Part shown: positions 56,689-64,000 of the stretch, in pieces
Layout of the letters: the number at the start of each line of letters is the position of its first letter
Position numbering within the stretch: the stretch's first letter is position 1
Origin: Plantibacter sp. ME-Dv--P-122b
GTDB lineage: Bacteria > Actinomycetota > Actinomycetes > Actinomycetales > Microbacteriaceae
Direction of reading: 5' to 3'
DNA: 64,000 bases
NCBI RefSeq assembly: GCF_030209375.1
Contig: NZ_JARVSC010000007.1
Span: 1 to 64,000, forward strand
The notes under the pieces: model-generated
Database searches by the model: none
Seen by the model: only the letters and a program-made list of their open reading frames with translations
Told to the model about the DNA's origin: nothing
Position numbers and translations under genes: made by a program

Positions 56689-58236
56689 TCATTCCGTTCC
56701 GCGCCCGGCCTGGTCGGCCGGAGCAGTGGTCGTGGTCGTCGTGGCCCGCGTCAGCGCTGCGACACCGGCCTCACCGAGCGGGAACGCCGGGAGTTCGAAC
56801 GCGGTGGTCGTCCCGTCCGGACGGACCGTCTCGTAGCGACGGCGAGGTGCCTGCTCGTCGTACGTGCCCAGCTGGGTCATGAGGTGGACGAGGCCGAAGA
56901 GCTCCACCGGTCGTCGGAGTTCCGGATCGAGCCCGGAGAACGCCGCATGGGCGTCCTCGGCACCGGAGGTCACCGCGTCGAGGAGTCCGGCCCGGAGCTC
57001 GTCGAGGAGCGGACCGCCCTGCGAGCGGAGGATGTCGAGCGACATCGCCGCGCCGTCGGTCCGTTCGACGGTCGTCGTGATCGGCGGCGGTGCGACCTCG
57101 ACGTCCGGATCGTAGAACCGCTCGCGCAGGTGCTCGATGTCGATGGTCTCGGGGAGGAGCGGAAGGTCGACGGTGGCGCGAGGCCCAGCGGTCCGCATCC
57201 AGATGCCGAGGCGCTGGTTCAGTGCCCGCAGGGTCGTGTCGAGCTCGCGGTCCTGCACGACGTCGTGATGCACGATGTGGTCGCGGAGCGTCGCGGTGAG
57301 CCGCCGACGCTGCGCGAGGACGTCGTCGATCCCCTGTCGGATGATCCCGACGGCACCCCGGAAGCCCCGCAGCTCCGCGGGCCCGAGCCTGGCCGAGAAG
57401 GGGTGGTCGAGGATCGTGGAGAGGTCGCGTTTGAGGTCCTGCAGCAGATCGTCGTTGCGGAGGAGCTCGAAGGCGCCCTCGAAGGCGCGGCCCTCGGCCG
57501 TCGCCGTCATGAGCTCGTCGGTGCGCCGGAGGTAGTCGTCGAGGATTTCGCCGATCGGACGGGTGTCGTTCCGGAAGTCCTCGACGATCCGCCGGTGCAT
57601 CGCGATGACCGACTCCTCGACCCGGCGGAAGTCGCTCGGGAGCTGACGGATGAGGTCCGCGATGTTCGCGTAGCCGTCCTGCATCCGGTCGTCGCTCGCC
57701 GCCACGACGGTACCGCCGGCCGCGACCCGTTCGCGTTCCGCCTGCAGCTCGGCGAGCTGCGCGTCGATACGACGCAGATGCTCGTCGCGGTCCGGGTCGG
57801 CCTGCAGCGCCCATCGGCGCACCGAGTCGAGGATCATGGTCAGGCGCGACTCACTGATGAGGGCCCGGTCGTGTGCGAGGCCGTCGACGAGCGAGACCGC
57901 TTCGAGCGCGTGCGAGGTGAGCGAGTACTGCTCCTCGCCGTCGTCGGTGCTCGTCCGGACGAGCCACTGGTCGTGGACCCACTCCCGGCAGAGGGTGCGT
58001 CCGCCACCGCGTTCGTCACCGCCGGCCGGGATCCGCGCACCGCGTGCCGCGAGTTCACCGAGGTATTCCTCGACCTGCAGATGGAAGCGATCCGCTGCGA
58101 CGAACTGGACGTCGCGGCCGAAGGTGGTCCGGAAGATCGCGACCACCGCGGGTGCGGTCGGCCGGCTCAGCAGCCGGATCGCGGGACGCTCCAGCGCGTC
58201 CCGGACGCGGCCGAACTCTCCGTCGATCTCTCCCAC
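56689..58236 (-). CDS. jetA: JetA/MksF-like DUF3375 protein
   Basis: Kleisin-like subunit of the complex, 515 residues. The N-terminal winged-helix region shows [25 protein letters not shown] and [25 protein letters not shown]; the middle is a long helical region ([21 protein letters not shown] and [28 protein letters not shown]), and the C-terminal winged helix contains [13 protein letters not shown]. This is the DUF3375 pattern. The GTG at 58236 gives VGEIDGEF and is preceded by AGGAG. A GATAAT -10 candidate (58292-58297) lies about 55 bases upstream. Confidence 0.9.
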   Translation of the reverse strand: MGEIDGEFGRVRDALERPAIRLLSRPTAPAVVAIFRTTFGRDVQFVAADRFHLQVEEYLGELAARGARIPAGGDERGGGRTLCREWVHDQWLVRTSTDDGEEQYSLTSHALEAVSLVDGLAHDRALISESRLTMILDSVRRWALQADPDRDEHLRRIDAQLAELQAERERVAAGGTVVAASDDRMQDGYANIADLIRQLPSDFRRVEESVIAMHRRIVEDFRNDTRPIGEILDDYLRRTDELMTATAEGRAFEGAFELLRNDDLLQDLKRDLSTILDHPFSARLGPAELRGFRGAVGIIRQGIDDVLAQRRRLTATLRDHIVHHDVVQDRELDTTLRALNQRLGIWMRTAGPRATVDLPLLPETIDIEHLRERFYDPDVEVAPPPITTTVERTDGAAMSLDILRSQGGPLLDELRAGLLDAVTSGAEDAHAAFSGLDPELRRPVELFGLVHLMTQLGTYDEQAPRRRYETVRPDGTTTAFELPAFPLGEAGVAALTRATTTTTTAPADQAGRGTE

Positions 58237-58291
58237 TGCACTCCTCGATCGTCCGGGCACACGAACACCCCGAGGCCACCGCAGCTGCCAG

Positions 58292-58297
58292 ATTATC
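58292..58297 (-). promoter_or_regulatory. Candidate -10 box of the jet operon
   Basis: GATAAT on the minus strand in the context CTGATAATCT, about 55 bases before the jetA GTG. The -35 position is poor. No LexA-like box is seen here. Confidence 0.4.
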
Positions 58298-58414
58298 AGC
58301 GCCCCGCACCCGTGGTGAGCCACGCCGAGCATCGACGGTCCCGATCGGGCCGGGTCCGGTCCGGCCGCTGTCAAGGTCCAGGGTGGGCCCGGGTGGTCCG
58401 GTTACGGTGAGGAC

Positions 58415-58459
58415 ATGGGAACAGAGCGATGCCCCGAGGTCCTGCGGGGAGACGGTTGA
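58415..58459 (+). CDS. Possible 14-codon leader ORF before the hydrolase gene
   Basis: TACGGT (58403-58408), 6 bases, then ATG and 14 codons to TGA, 22 bases before the hydrolase start. The spacing is that of the leaderless promoters used elsewhere in the window. It may be a regulatory upstream ORF or merely the transcript's start. Confidence 0.3.
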   Translation: MGTERCPEVLRGDG

Positions 58460-58481
58460 GCTGCATGAACGGCGGCGGTCG

Positions 58482-59165
58482 GTGATCCGTTCCGCGCTGC
58501 GGACCCTCGGCTGGTGGGCGCGCGACTACGCCTACGCCCTCGTCTGGCAGCTCCGGGCGTTCCTCAGCCGCACCGACCCGCACGACTTCCTGTCCGGCGA
58601 CCGATCACCGATCGTCGTCCTCCCTGGCGTCTACGAGACCTGGCGGTTCCTCGAACCGCTCATCCGCCGACTCCACGACGACGGACACCCCGTGCACGTG
58701 ATCGACCCGCTCGGACGCAACGACCGCGCTGTCCCGGTGGCTGCACGACTCGTCGCCGACTACCTCGAGGCGAACGGGCTCGGCGACGTCGTCCTCCTCG
58801 CGCACAGCAAGGGCGGGCTCGTCGGCAAGTACGTCATGTCGCTCGGCGGCGGGGGAGCCCGGATCTCCGCGATGCTCGCCGTCGCGGCACCGTTCGCCGG
58901 TTCGCGGTACGCGAGGCTCATGCTCCTCCCGAGCCTGCGCATCTTCACCCCCGACGATCCGACGATCCTGGCGCTCAGCCGGGAGGCGACCGTCAATCCG
59001 CGGATCGTCTCGGTGTACGGACGCTTCGATCCGCACATCCCGGGCGGCAGCCGACTCGACGGCGCCAAGAACGTGGAGCTCGACACCGGCGGCCACTTCC
59101 GGATCCTCGCCCACCCGCGCGTGTTCGCGGAGGCACAGCTGCTGGCGGACGGACGCGACGCATGA
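58482..59165 (+). CDS. Alpha/beta hydrolase, lipase/esterase-like
   Basis: A 227-residue hydrolase. The oxyanion-region sequence PIVVLPGVYETWRFLEPLI, the nucleophile motif LLAHSKGGLVGKYVM and a C-terminal GGHFRILAHPRVF with the probable catalytic histidine are visible. It resembles small triacylglycerol-lipase or PGAP1-like enzymes of actinobacteria. No signal peptide is seen. The GTG at 58482 is the most plausible start, but its ribosome site is weak, and the true start could differ by a few codons. The glycosyltransferase gene overlaps its stop by ATGA, so they act in the same operon. Confidence 0.8.
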   Translation: MIRSALRTLGWWARDYAYALVWQLRAFLSRTDPHDFLSGDRSPIVVLPGVYETWRFLEPLIRRLHDDGHPVHVIDPLGRNDRAVPVAARLVADYLEANGLGDVVLLAHSKGGLVGKYVMSLGGGGARISAMLAVAAPFAGSRYARLMLLPSLRIFTPDDPTILALSREATVNPRIVSVYGRFDPHIPGGSRLDGAKNVELDTGGHFRILAHPRVFAEAQLLADGRDA

Positions 59166-59953
59166 CGCTCGAGACCGCAGCCCACCCGCCCCTGACCGTG
59201 GACGTCGTCGTTCCCGTGAAGGACGACGCCGCCCTCCTGCGCCGCTGCCTGCGCTCGCTGCGAGCGCAGCACACCAGACCCGCATCGATCATCGTCGTCG
59301 ACAACGGGAGCCTCGATCGCGCCGAGGTCGCGGCCATCGCCGAGCGGTACGACGCGGTCCTCATCGATGAGCCGATGCCCGGCATCCCCGCGGCGAACGC
59401 AGCCGGCTTCGACCACGCGACCGCGACGGTCGTGGCGAGACTCGACGCAGACTGCGTGCCGCCACCGGACTGGGTGACCAGGATCACCGAGGCGTTCGCG
59501 ACGGATCCGGAGCTTGCGGCGCTCACCGGCCCGGCCGTGTTCATCGACGGTCCGCGCCCGCTGCGCGCACCACTCGCCGGCCTCTACCTCGGGGCGTACC
59601 GGCTCTTCGTCGGAGCCGCCCTCGCCCAGGTCCCGATCTTCGGGTCCAACTGTGCGATCCGGCGCGCGACGTGGGACCAGATCGCCGAGGCGGTGCACCG
59701 CGAGGATGCTGAGCTGCACGACGATCTGGACGTGTCGACGCACCTGGGTCTCCACCGACGCGTGCGCTACGACCGGTCGCTCGGGATGGGGATCTCGATG
59801 CGCCCGTTCACCGACGCCGGTTCGCTCGCACTCCGGATGCGTCGGGGCTGGACCACCCTGCGAGTGCACTGGCCGGAGGACCTGCCAGCCGTCCGATGGC
59901 TCCAGCGCAGCACACGACTGCGTAGCGGTTCACCGGGAGCGCTTCGTCACTGA
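59162..59953 (+). CDS. Glycosyltransferase family 2
   Basis: A 263-residue GT-A-fold enzyme. The N-terminus DVVVPVKDDAALLRRCLRSL and SIIVVDNGSLDRAEV is the nucleotide-sugar binding part; the metal-binding D-x-D motif is VARLDADCVPPPDWV; a later EDAELHDDLDVSTHLG block may hold the catalytic base. The C-terminal segment (residues about 130-160) has a hydrophobic, possibly membrane-associated stretch GLYLGAYRLFVGAALAQV. It is translationally coupled to the hydrolase and convergent with the next glycosyltransferase cluster. Acceptor and sugar are unknown. Confidence 0.9.
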   Translation: MTLETAAHPPLTVDVVVPVKDDAALLRRCLRSLRAQHTRPASIIVVDNGSLDRAEVAAIAERYDAVLIDEPMPGIPAANAAGFDHATATVVARLDADCVPPPDWVTRITEAFATDPELAALTGPAVFIDGPRPLRAPLAGLYLGAYRLFVGAALAQVPIFGSNCAIRRATWDQIAEAVHREDAELHDDLDVSTHLGLHRRVRYDRSLGMGISMRPFTDAGSLALRMRRGWTTLRVHWPEDLPAVRWLQRSTRLRSGSPGALRH

Positions 59954-60004
59954 CGAGTGATGTCCCAGACGGTGGCCGACGATACGGCGCTGTCCCGTCG
60001 ACCG

Positions 60005-60886
60005 CTACGCGCCGGAGCCTGCCGCTACCGCACTGGTGGTCGCGGTGGACTGACTGCTCGGGGAGCTCGGCTGAACGCGGACCCACTCGTCACCCGCCCG
60101 CCGCACCGCGCCGGCCCGAGCGAACGCCTCCAGCCAACCGGTCATCGGCCAGGATCCCCACCGCGAGGCGAACCGTGCGCCGTTGCGGAGGATGTCGTCG
60201 AAGTGTTGCCACGGCGGCCGTTGGGTCTCGTGGTACTGGTGGTAGGCGTGGGCGCCTCCGACCCACACGAGTGGCGTCCCCGCCGCGCTGAGGGCGAACG
60301 CGAAGTCGGTGTCCTCGCCGCCGTACCCCTCGTAGCCCTCGTCGAAGCCTCCGGTCCGGGACCACGTCGACGCAGTCGTCGCGAACGACAACGACCAGAA
60401 CAGCGGGTACTCGTCCTCGGAGGCGACGCGCTCCGCGCCGTCGTCCGGGTTCGGCCGCGCGGCGTGCGGTGCCGTCGCCGCCGCCAACGCGCGGTGGTCG
60501 GCGACGTCCACACCGGGCTGCAGATAGGTCACCGGTCCGCAGAGGACGGCGCCGGGGTGGCGAGCCGACGCTTCGCGGTAACGGTCGAGCAGCGCGGGTC
60601 CGGGCACGCAGTCCGCGTCGAGGAACACGACGAGGTCGGCGCCGCGTTCGATGGCCAGCGCGGCGCCGGCGTTCCGACCTGCCGCGAGACGGAGTCCTTC
60701 GGGACCTGGTGGTACGCGGACGGTCAGCTCCGCATCGAGGGTCGGCGGAGCGTCCTCACCGATCCACACGACGATCCGCTCCACCGCGTCGCCCGACGTC
60801 GGCACGAACGCCCCGATGGCCTCGAGCTGCCGTTCGAGGTGACCGAGTCTGGGGCGCGAGCACAGGGTCACGATCGAGGTCCTCAT
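60005..60886 (-). CDS. Glycosyltransferase family 2 with galactosyltransferase-type C-terminal domain
   Basis: A 293-residue enzyme with N-terminal SIVTLCSRPRLGHLERQLEA, RLAAGRNAGAALAIERG and the D-x-D motif LVVFLDADCVPGPALLDRY. The block GGFDEGYEGYGGEDTDFAFAL matches the conserved C-terminal domain of beta-1,4-galactosyltransferase-like proteins that recognises the donor and acceptor. It overlaps the upstream gene by ATGA and is the last gene of a four-gene minus-strand operon. Sugar and acceptor are unknown. Confidence 0.9.
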   Translation of the reverse strand: MRTSIVTLCSRPRLGHLERQLEAIGAFVPTSGDAVERIVVWIGEDAPPTLDAELTVRVPPGPEGLRLAAGRNAGAALAIERGADLVVFLDADCVPGPALLDRYREASARHPGAVLCGPVTYLQPGVDVADHRALAAATAPHAARPNPDDGAERVASEDEYPLFWSLSFATTASTWSRTGGFDEGYEGYGGEDTDFAFALSAAGTPLVWVGGAHAYHQYHETQRPPWQHFDDILRNGARFASRWGSWPMTGWLEAFARAGAVRRAGDEWVRVQPSSPSSQSTATTSAVAAGSGA

Positions 60887-61917
60887 CGCACACCCCCTGC
60901 GGGTTCACCGACGGCGACCGCCTCGATCGCCTCGGCGGCCCGTCTGGCGGCTCCGGCCACCCGCCAACGCGACCAGTCGGGGTCGAGCTTCGCGGCCTCG
61001 TCGAGGACGGCCGGCCAGTCCGCAGCGTCGGGCCAGGACGAGCGCACGACCGCCAGCTCGTTGGCCTCGAGGGCACGGGCGGTGGACACCTGCTCGTCGA
61101 ACGGGCGCTCCTGCGGGACCACGACCGCCGTGACGCCGGCCGCGGCGAGATCGGCGACCGCGTTCTGACCGGCCCACGACACCACCACCTCCGCCCGGCA
61201 GAGCGCGTCCCACGGATCGTCGGTCCAGACGGACCCTGCACCGGTGCCGAGCGAGGTCCAGTCACGACCGCTGGCGCGGGCGGCTTCCTCCACGGCTTCC
61301 CGCGACACCGCAGAACCCCCGGCACCGGCGAGGAGGAGCACCCCGCTGCGCGCGGTTTCCGCAGCCGTCCGCTCTCGTCCCTCGAAGCGACTGATGCCAC
61401 CGGTGTACACGACCTTGTGTTGCACGGCACGCAGATGCTCCAGATCCAGGACCCCGTGCGGCCAGGGGGCGACGATCCTCGACGCCGCATGGAATGCCAG
61501 GGCGTGCGGTCCGTCGTCGCGGTTGCCCGGCTGTGCGACGACCACGGTGGGGACACCGAGCAGGCGTGCGAGCAGCACCACCTCGACGGAGACGTCCACC
61601 ACCATCGCGTCCATCCGCTGCTCGGAGAGGGCGGCGGCGATGGTCGCCAGTCGGGCACGGTGGCCGGCGTGACCCAGTGGCGCCCAGTGCAGCAGCCCCT
61701 CGGCGGTCGGATCGCGGTCGCCCGGGGGAGAAGCGCCGTCTGGAACGTCGTCATCCCGGTCGAGCACCACCCAGGAACAGTTCGAGGGGAGTCCCACCGG
61801 TGCGGAGAACGAGCTGAAGCAGACGATGTCGGCATCGAGGTGCGGGGCCACGGCGAGCAGTCGGGTGACGTGCCCGCGTCCGTGGTGATGCACGTACCAA
61901 CCGATGCGGGGCCTCAC
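60883..61917 (-). CDS. Glycosyltransferase, GT-B fold, MurG/GT28-like
   Basis: A 344-residue enzyme with the N-terminal glycine-rich loop WYVHHHGRGHVTRLLAV, as in proteins that bind a lipid or glycan acceptor, and a C-terminal donor-binding domain with VVVSWAGQNAVADLAAAGV and VPQERPFDEQVSTARALE, typical of GT28. No membrane segment is seen. The start is GTG at 61917, overlapping the upstream stop by GTGA. It is part of the four-gene operon from 63.9 to 60.0 kb. Confidence 0.88.
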   Translation of the reverse strand: MRPRIGWYVHHHGRGHVTRLLAVAPHLDADIVCFSSFSAPVGLPSNCSWVVLDRDDDVPDGASPPGDRDPTAEGLLHWAPLGHAGHRARLATIAAALSEQRMDAMVVDVSVEVVLLARLLGVPTVVVAQPGNRDDGPHALAFHAASRIVAPWPHGVLDLEHLRAVQHKVVYTGGISRFEGRERTAAETARSGVLLLAGAGGSAVSREAVEEAARASGRDWTSLGTGAGSVWTDDPWDALCRAEVVVSWAGQNAVADLAAAGVTAVVVPQERPFDEQVSTARALEANELAVVRSSWPDAADWPAVLDEAAKLDPDWSRWRVAGAARRAAEAIEAVAVGEPAGGVR

Positions 61918-63056
61918 GAGCTGAACTCGTCGACGCGACCTGAACCGAGCACGGGCGAGTCACCGAGGAGCGCGGCGAAGTGCTCCTCGAGCCGACCCAC
62001 CCTGGCGTCGAGTGAGAACCGGGCGAGCGCGGATGCCCGGATCGAGGCGCGGAACCCTCGGTCCAGCTCCGACTGCCGGATCAACCCGTCCACGCGGTCC
62101 GCCATGGCCGCAAGGTCACCTGGTGCGACGACCTGCATGCCGACGCTCGCTTGAGCGATCTCGGGCACGCCGCCGACGGCGAAGCTGACCACCGGAGTCC
62201 CGGTCATCAGCGCCTCCGGCGCGACGAGACCGAACGGCTCGGCCCATGCCGGCGTCGAGACCGCTGCCGCGCTCCGCCCCACGAGCGTGGCGAGTCGCGT
62301 CGGGTCGAGCGGCCCGACATGTCGGACGTCACGTCCCAGCAGCGGTGACAGCACGCGCTCGGCGTACACCGGATCGCCCACGCGACCGGCGATGACGAGG
62401 CGGCGACCCAGTCGGCGAGCGACGTCGACCGCGAGGTGCGGCGCCTTCTCCGCGACGACCCGTCCGAACCACACGAGGTCGTCGCCGCCTCGGCCGGCCC
62501 GCCAGGCGTCCGGATCGATGCCGTTCAGGAGCACCTCCGACTCGACACCGGCCGTCGACCACGTGCGCTTCGTGAACTCGCTCACCGCCAGGAACCTGCT
62601 CCCGTCGGAACCGGCCCGGTTGGCGGCAGCGGCGACGGCCTCGTCGACCGGCGTGTGCAGGGTGGTGATCATGGGGACGCCCAGCTCAGGTGCCAGTTCC
62701 ACCGGGAGCGCGTCCAGGCAGTGGTTGGACACCACGTCGTATCGCCCTGGCCGAGCGGCGATCGCTTCGAGCGCGCGGCGCAACGCCGGGACGGACCGCG
62801 TCGCGTGGCCCGGGGGATACCGCTCGTCGTCGGGGGAGGACCAGCGCGGCCACCGCAACTCCGGCAGTTCGAAGACGCTGCCGCGCTCGACGAAGTCGGA
62901 CCCGCGGACGCCGATGAACGTCACCTCGTGGCCTCGTGCGCGGAGTGCGGTGACCTCCGACCACACGGCGGATTCGAGCCCGCCGGCGTGTGGGCGACGG
63001 ATGGGGAAGCGCAGCGGGGCGATGACGACGACGCGCAGTCGTGGACCGGCCGTCAC
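61914..63056 (-). CDS. Glycosyltransferase family 4
   Basis: A 380-residue retaining glycosyltransferase of GT-B fold. N-terminal RVVVIAPLRFPIRRPHAGGLE binds the acceptor; DLVWFGRVVAEKAPHLAVDVA and the C-terminal EPFGLVAPEALMTGTPVVSF, with the E-x7-E motif, mark the nucleotide-sugar site. The GTG at 63056 gives VTAGPRLRVV and overlaps the upstream stop by GTGA; a longer reading would cover that gene. Coupled to the flanking glycosyltransferase genes. Confidence 0.9.
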   Translation of the reverse strand: MTAGPRLRVVVIAPLRFPIRRPHAGGLESAVWSEVTALRARGHEVTFIGVRGSDFVERGSVFELPELRWPRWSSPDDERYPPGHATRSVPALRRALEAIAARPGRYDVVSNHCLDALPVELAPELGVPMITTLHTPVDEAVAAAANRAGSDGSRFLAVSEFTKRTWSTAGVESEVLLNGIDPDAWRAGRGGDDLVWFGRVVAEKAPHLAVDVARRLGRRLVIAGRVGDPVYAERVLSPLLGRDVRHVGPLDPTRLATLVGRSAAAVSTPAWAEPFGLVAPEALMTGTPVVSFAVGGVPEIAQASVGMQVVAPGDLAAMADRVDGLIRQSELDRGFRASIRASALARFSLDARVGRLEEHFAALLGDSPVLGSGRVDEFSS

Positions 63057-64000
63057 GAGGCGCGCTCGGCGGTGACCCGGCGGTACAGCTCGGCGTGCGC
63101 GGCTGCTCCCGCGGCGTCGTCGACGACGCGACGGGCGCGGCGCCCGGCGACGGCCACGATCCGGTCGGAGGAGCCGGGCCGGGTCGCTCCGTCCGCCTCG
63201 AGGAGCGCACGAATGGCCTGCTCGAGCGAGTCGCCGTCCCCGGGCGCGTATCCGGCCACGGTGGAGTCCGGGTGCTGTCCGACGTACTGCCCGACCCCTG
63301 CCGGGGCGGCGACGGACACGCCGAGGTCCCAGCAGAGCTCGAGCCAACCGGAGTGCGTCCCGTGCCGATAGGGGAGCAGGCAGACGTCCAGGCGGCTGAG
63401 CGCGATCGCGAGGCCGGCGTCGTCCAGACGCTCGTGCTCGATGAGGAGCGCCGCATCCGAGCCACCGACGATCCGTCGGACCACCTCACGAACATCCGGA
63501 TCTCGGACCGCATGGTGCATGCGGACTTCGGCGACGACGTCCCGACCATGACGGCGGAGGCGTTCGACCGCATCGACGAGGGTGGTGACCGCACCGATCG
63601 CGTCGACATTGGGCCGGAGGTCCTTCAGATGGACGCCGACCCGAGACTCGGACGACGGCAGCACGAGCGGAACCGTGACGTCATCCGACAGGAGCGACGG
63701 GTGCGGGATGACGACGGCGTCGCGGCCCCAACGTTCCCGGATGCCGGCGGCGGCGCCAGGGGTCAGGGTGATCAGGGCGTCTGCTCCACGGACGAGCTCG
63801 TCGAGCTGCCGGTCGTAGGCGGCCTGGTTGTCGAGCTGCGGGTGTTCGAGGTCGTGCACCGTGTACACGACCGACCAGCCGACCTGGTGCGCTGCCTCGA
63901 TGCACGCGGTCACGTGTCCGGGTGGGAACGACTCCGTCCCGAAGTGGATGTGCAATACGTCGGCATCGGCCGCGTGGTCACGGATCCAACTCGGATCGAG
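63053..64000 (-). CDS. Glycosyltransferase family 4-like (5' end outside window)
   Basis: The reading frame stays open to the window edge, so the N-terminus is missing; at least 315 residues are visible. ADVLHIHFGTESFPPGHV and WSVVYTVHDLEHPQL resemble the N-terminal domain of GT4 enzymes, and the C-terminal domain contains VRRIVGGSDAALLIEHERL, SRLDVCLLPYRHGTHSGWLEL and ATRPGSSDRIVAVAG. The canonical E-x7-E is modified, with a GTHSGWLELCWDLGVSVAAP block at the donor site. It is translated just before the GT4 gene (GTGA overlap). Confidence 0.87.
   Translation of the reverse strand, partial: LDPSWIRDHAADADVLHIHFGTESFPPGHVTACIEAAHQVGWSVVYTVHDLEHPQLDNQAAYDRQLDELVRGADALITLTPGAAAGIRERWGRDAVVIPHPSLLSDDVTVPLVLPSSESRVGVHLKDLRPNVDAIGAVTTLVDAVERLRRHGRDVVAEVRMHHAVRDPDVREVVRRIVGGSDAALLIEHERLDDAGLAIALSRLDVCLLPYRHGTHSGWLELCWDLGVSVAAPAGVGQYVGQHPDSTVAGYAPGDGDSLEQAIRALLEADGATRPGSSDRIVAVAGRRARRVVDDAAGAAAHAELYRRVTAERAS

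Overview
This window is about 64 kb of GC-rich chromosome from an actinobacterium, most likely a member of the Microbacteriaceae; the genus cannot be fixed from sequence alone. Evidence: strong G/C third-position bias throughout, many leaderless genes with TANNNT boxes 6-7 bases before the start codon, and actinobacterial gene sets such as glnA2-glnE-glnA1 with RDD and DUF4191 neighbours, sigA-murT-gatD with DUF7455 and parE/parC, sepH-DUF4193-DUF3093-dut-DUF3710-DUF3159, and ppgK. Nearly all of it is densely packed core genome. I see no insertion sequence, phage gene, CRISPR array, rRNA or tRNA. No gene-free stretch exceeds about 250 bases. Positions 1-127 hold nothing I can support beyond a possible gene tail from outside the window.

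Layout. 0.1-4.1 kb: polyphosphate glucokinase, methionine aminopeptidase, a small unknown protein and a secreted, membrane-anchored hydrolase-like protein. 4.2-11.5 kb: nitrogen assimilation (glnA2, glnE, glnA1) with an RDD protein and DUF4191. 11.6-17.6 kb: a degenerate protein kinase, then 2-oxo acid dehydrogenase E2 and E3 and leucyl aminopeptidase. 17.7-28.8 kb: PAC2 protein, MFS transporter, principal sigma factor, MurT/GatD-like pair, DUF7455 and convergent topoisomerase parE/parC. 28.8-39.3 kb: phosphodiesterase, SepH, DUF4193, DUF3093, dUTPase operon, aconitase and Dxs. 39.3-52 kb: MerR/aldo-keto reductase pair, fatty-acid beta-oxidation fadA-fadB, RNase D, DUF3000, alpha/beta hydrolase, SufE, sulfurtransferase, ZapE, ammonium transporter and a PemK/MazF-like protein. 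52-58.2 kb: a Wadjet/MksBEF-type SMC operon (jetA-jetB-jetC) without the jetD nuclease gene, followed by a small gene under a perfect LexA box. 58.4-64 kb: a glycan-assembly region with a lipase-like hydrolase and five glycosyltransferases, the last running off the right edge.

How it works together. Nitrogen control is visible as GlnR-type operators upstream of glnA1 and amt, with GlnE as the post-translational switch on glutamine synthetase. Central carbon entry (PpgK), the TCA cycle (E2, E3, aconitase), isoprenoid precursors (Dxs) and beta-oxidation are represented. The most unusual items are the MurT/GatD pair, which has lost both the MurT zinc ribbon and the GatD catalytic cysteine and may serve another role in the B-type peptidoglycan known for this family, and the JetD-less JetABC operon beside an SOS-controlled gene of unknown function.
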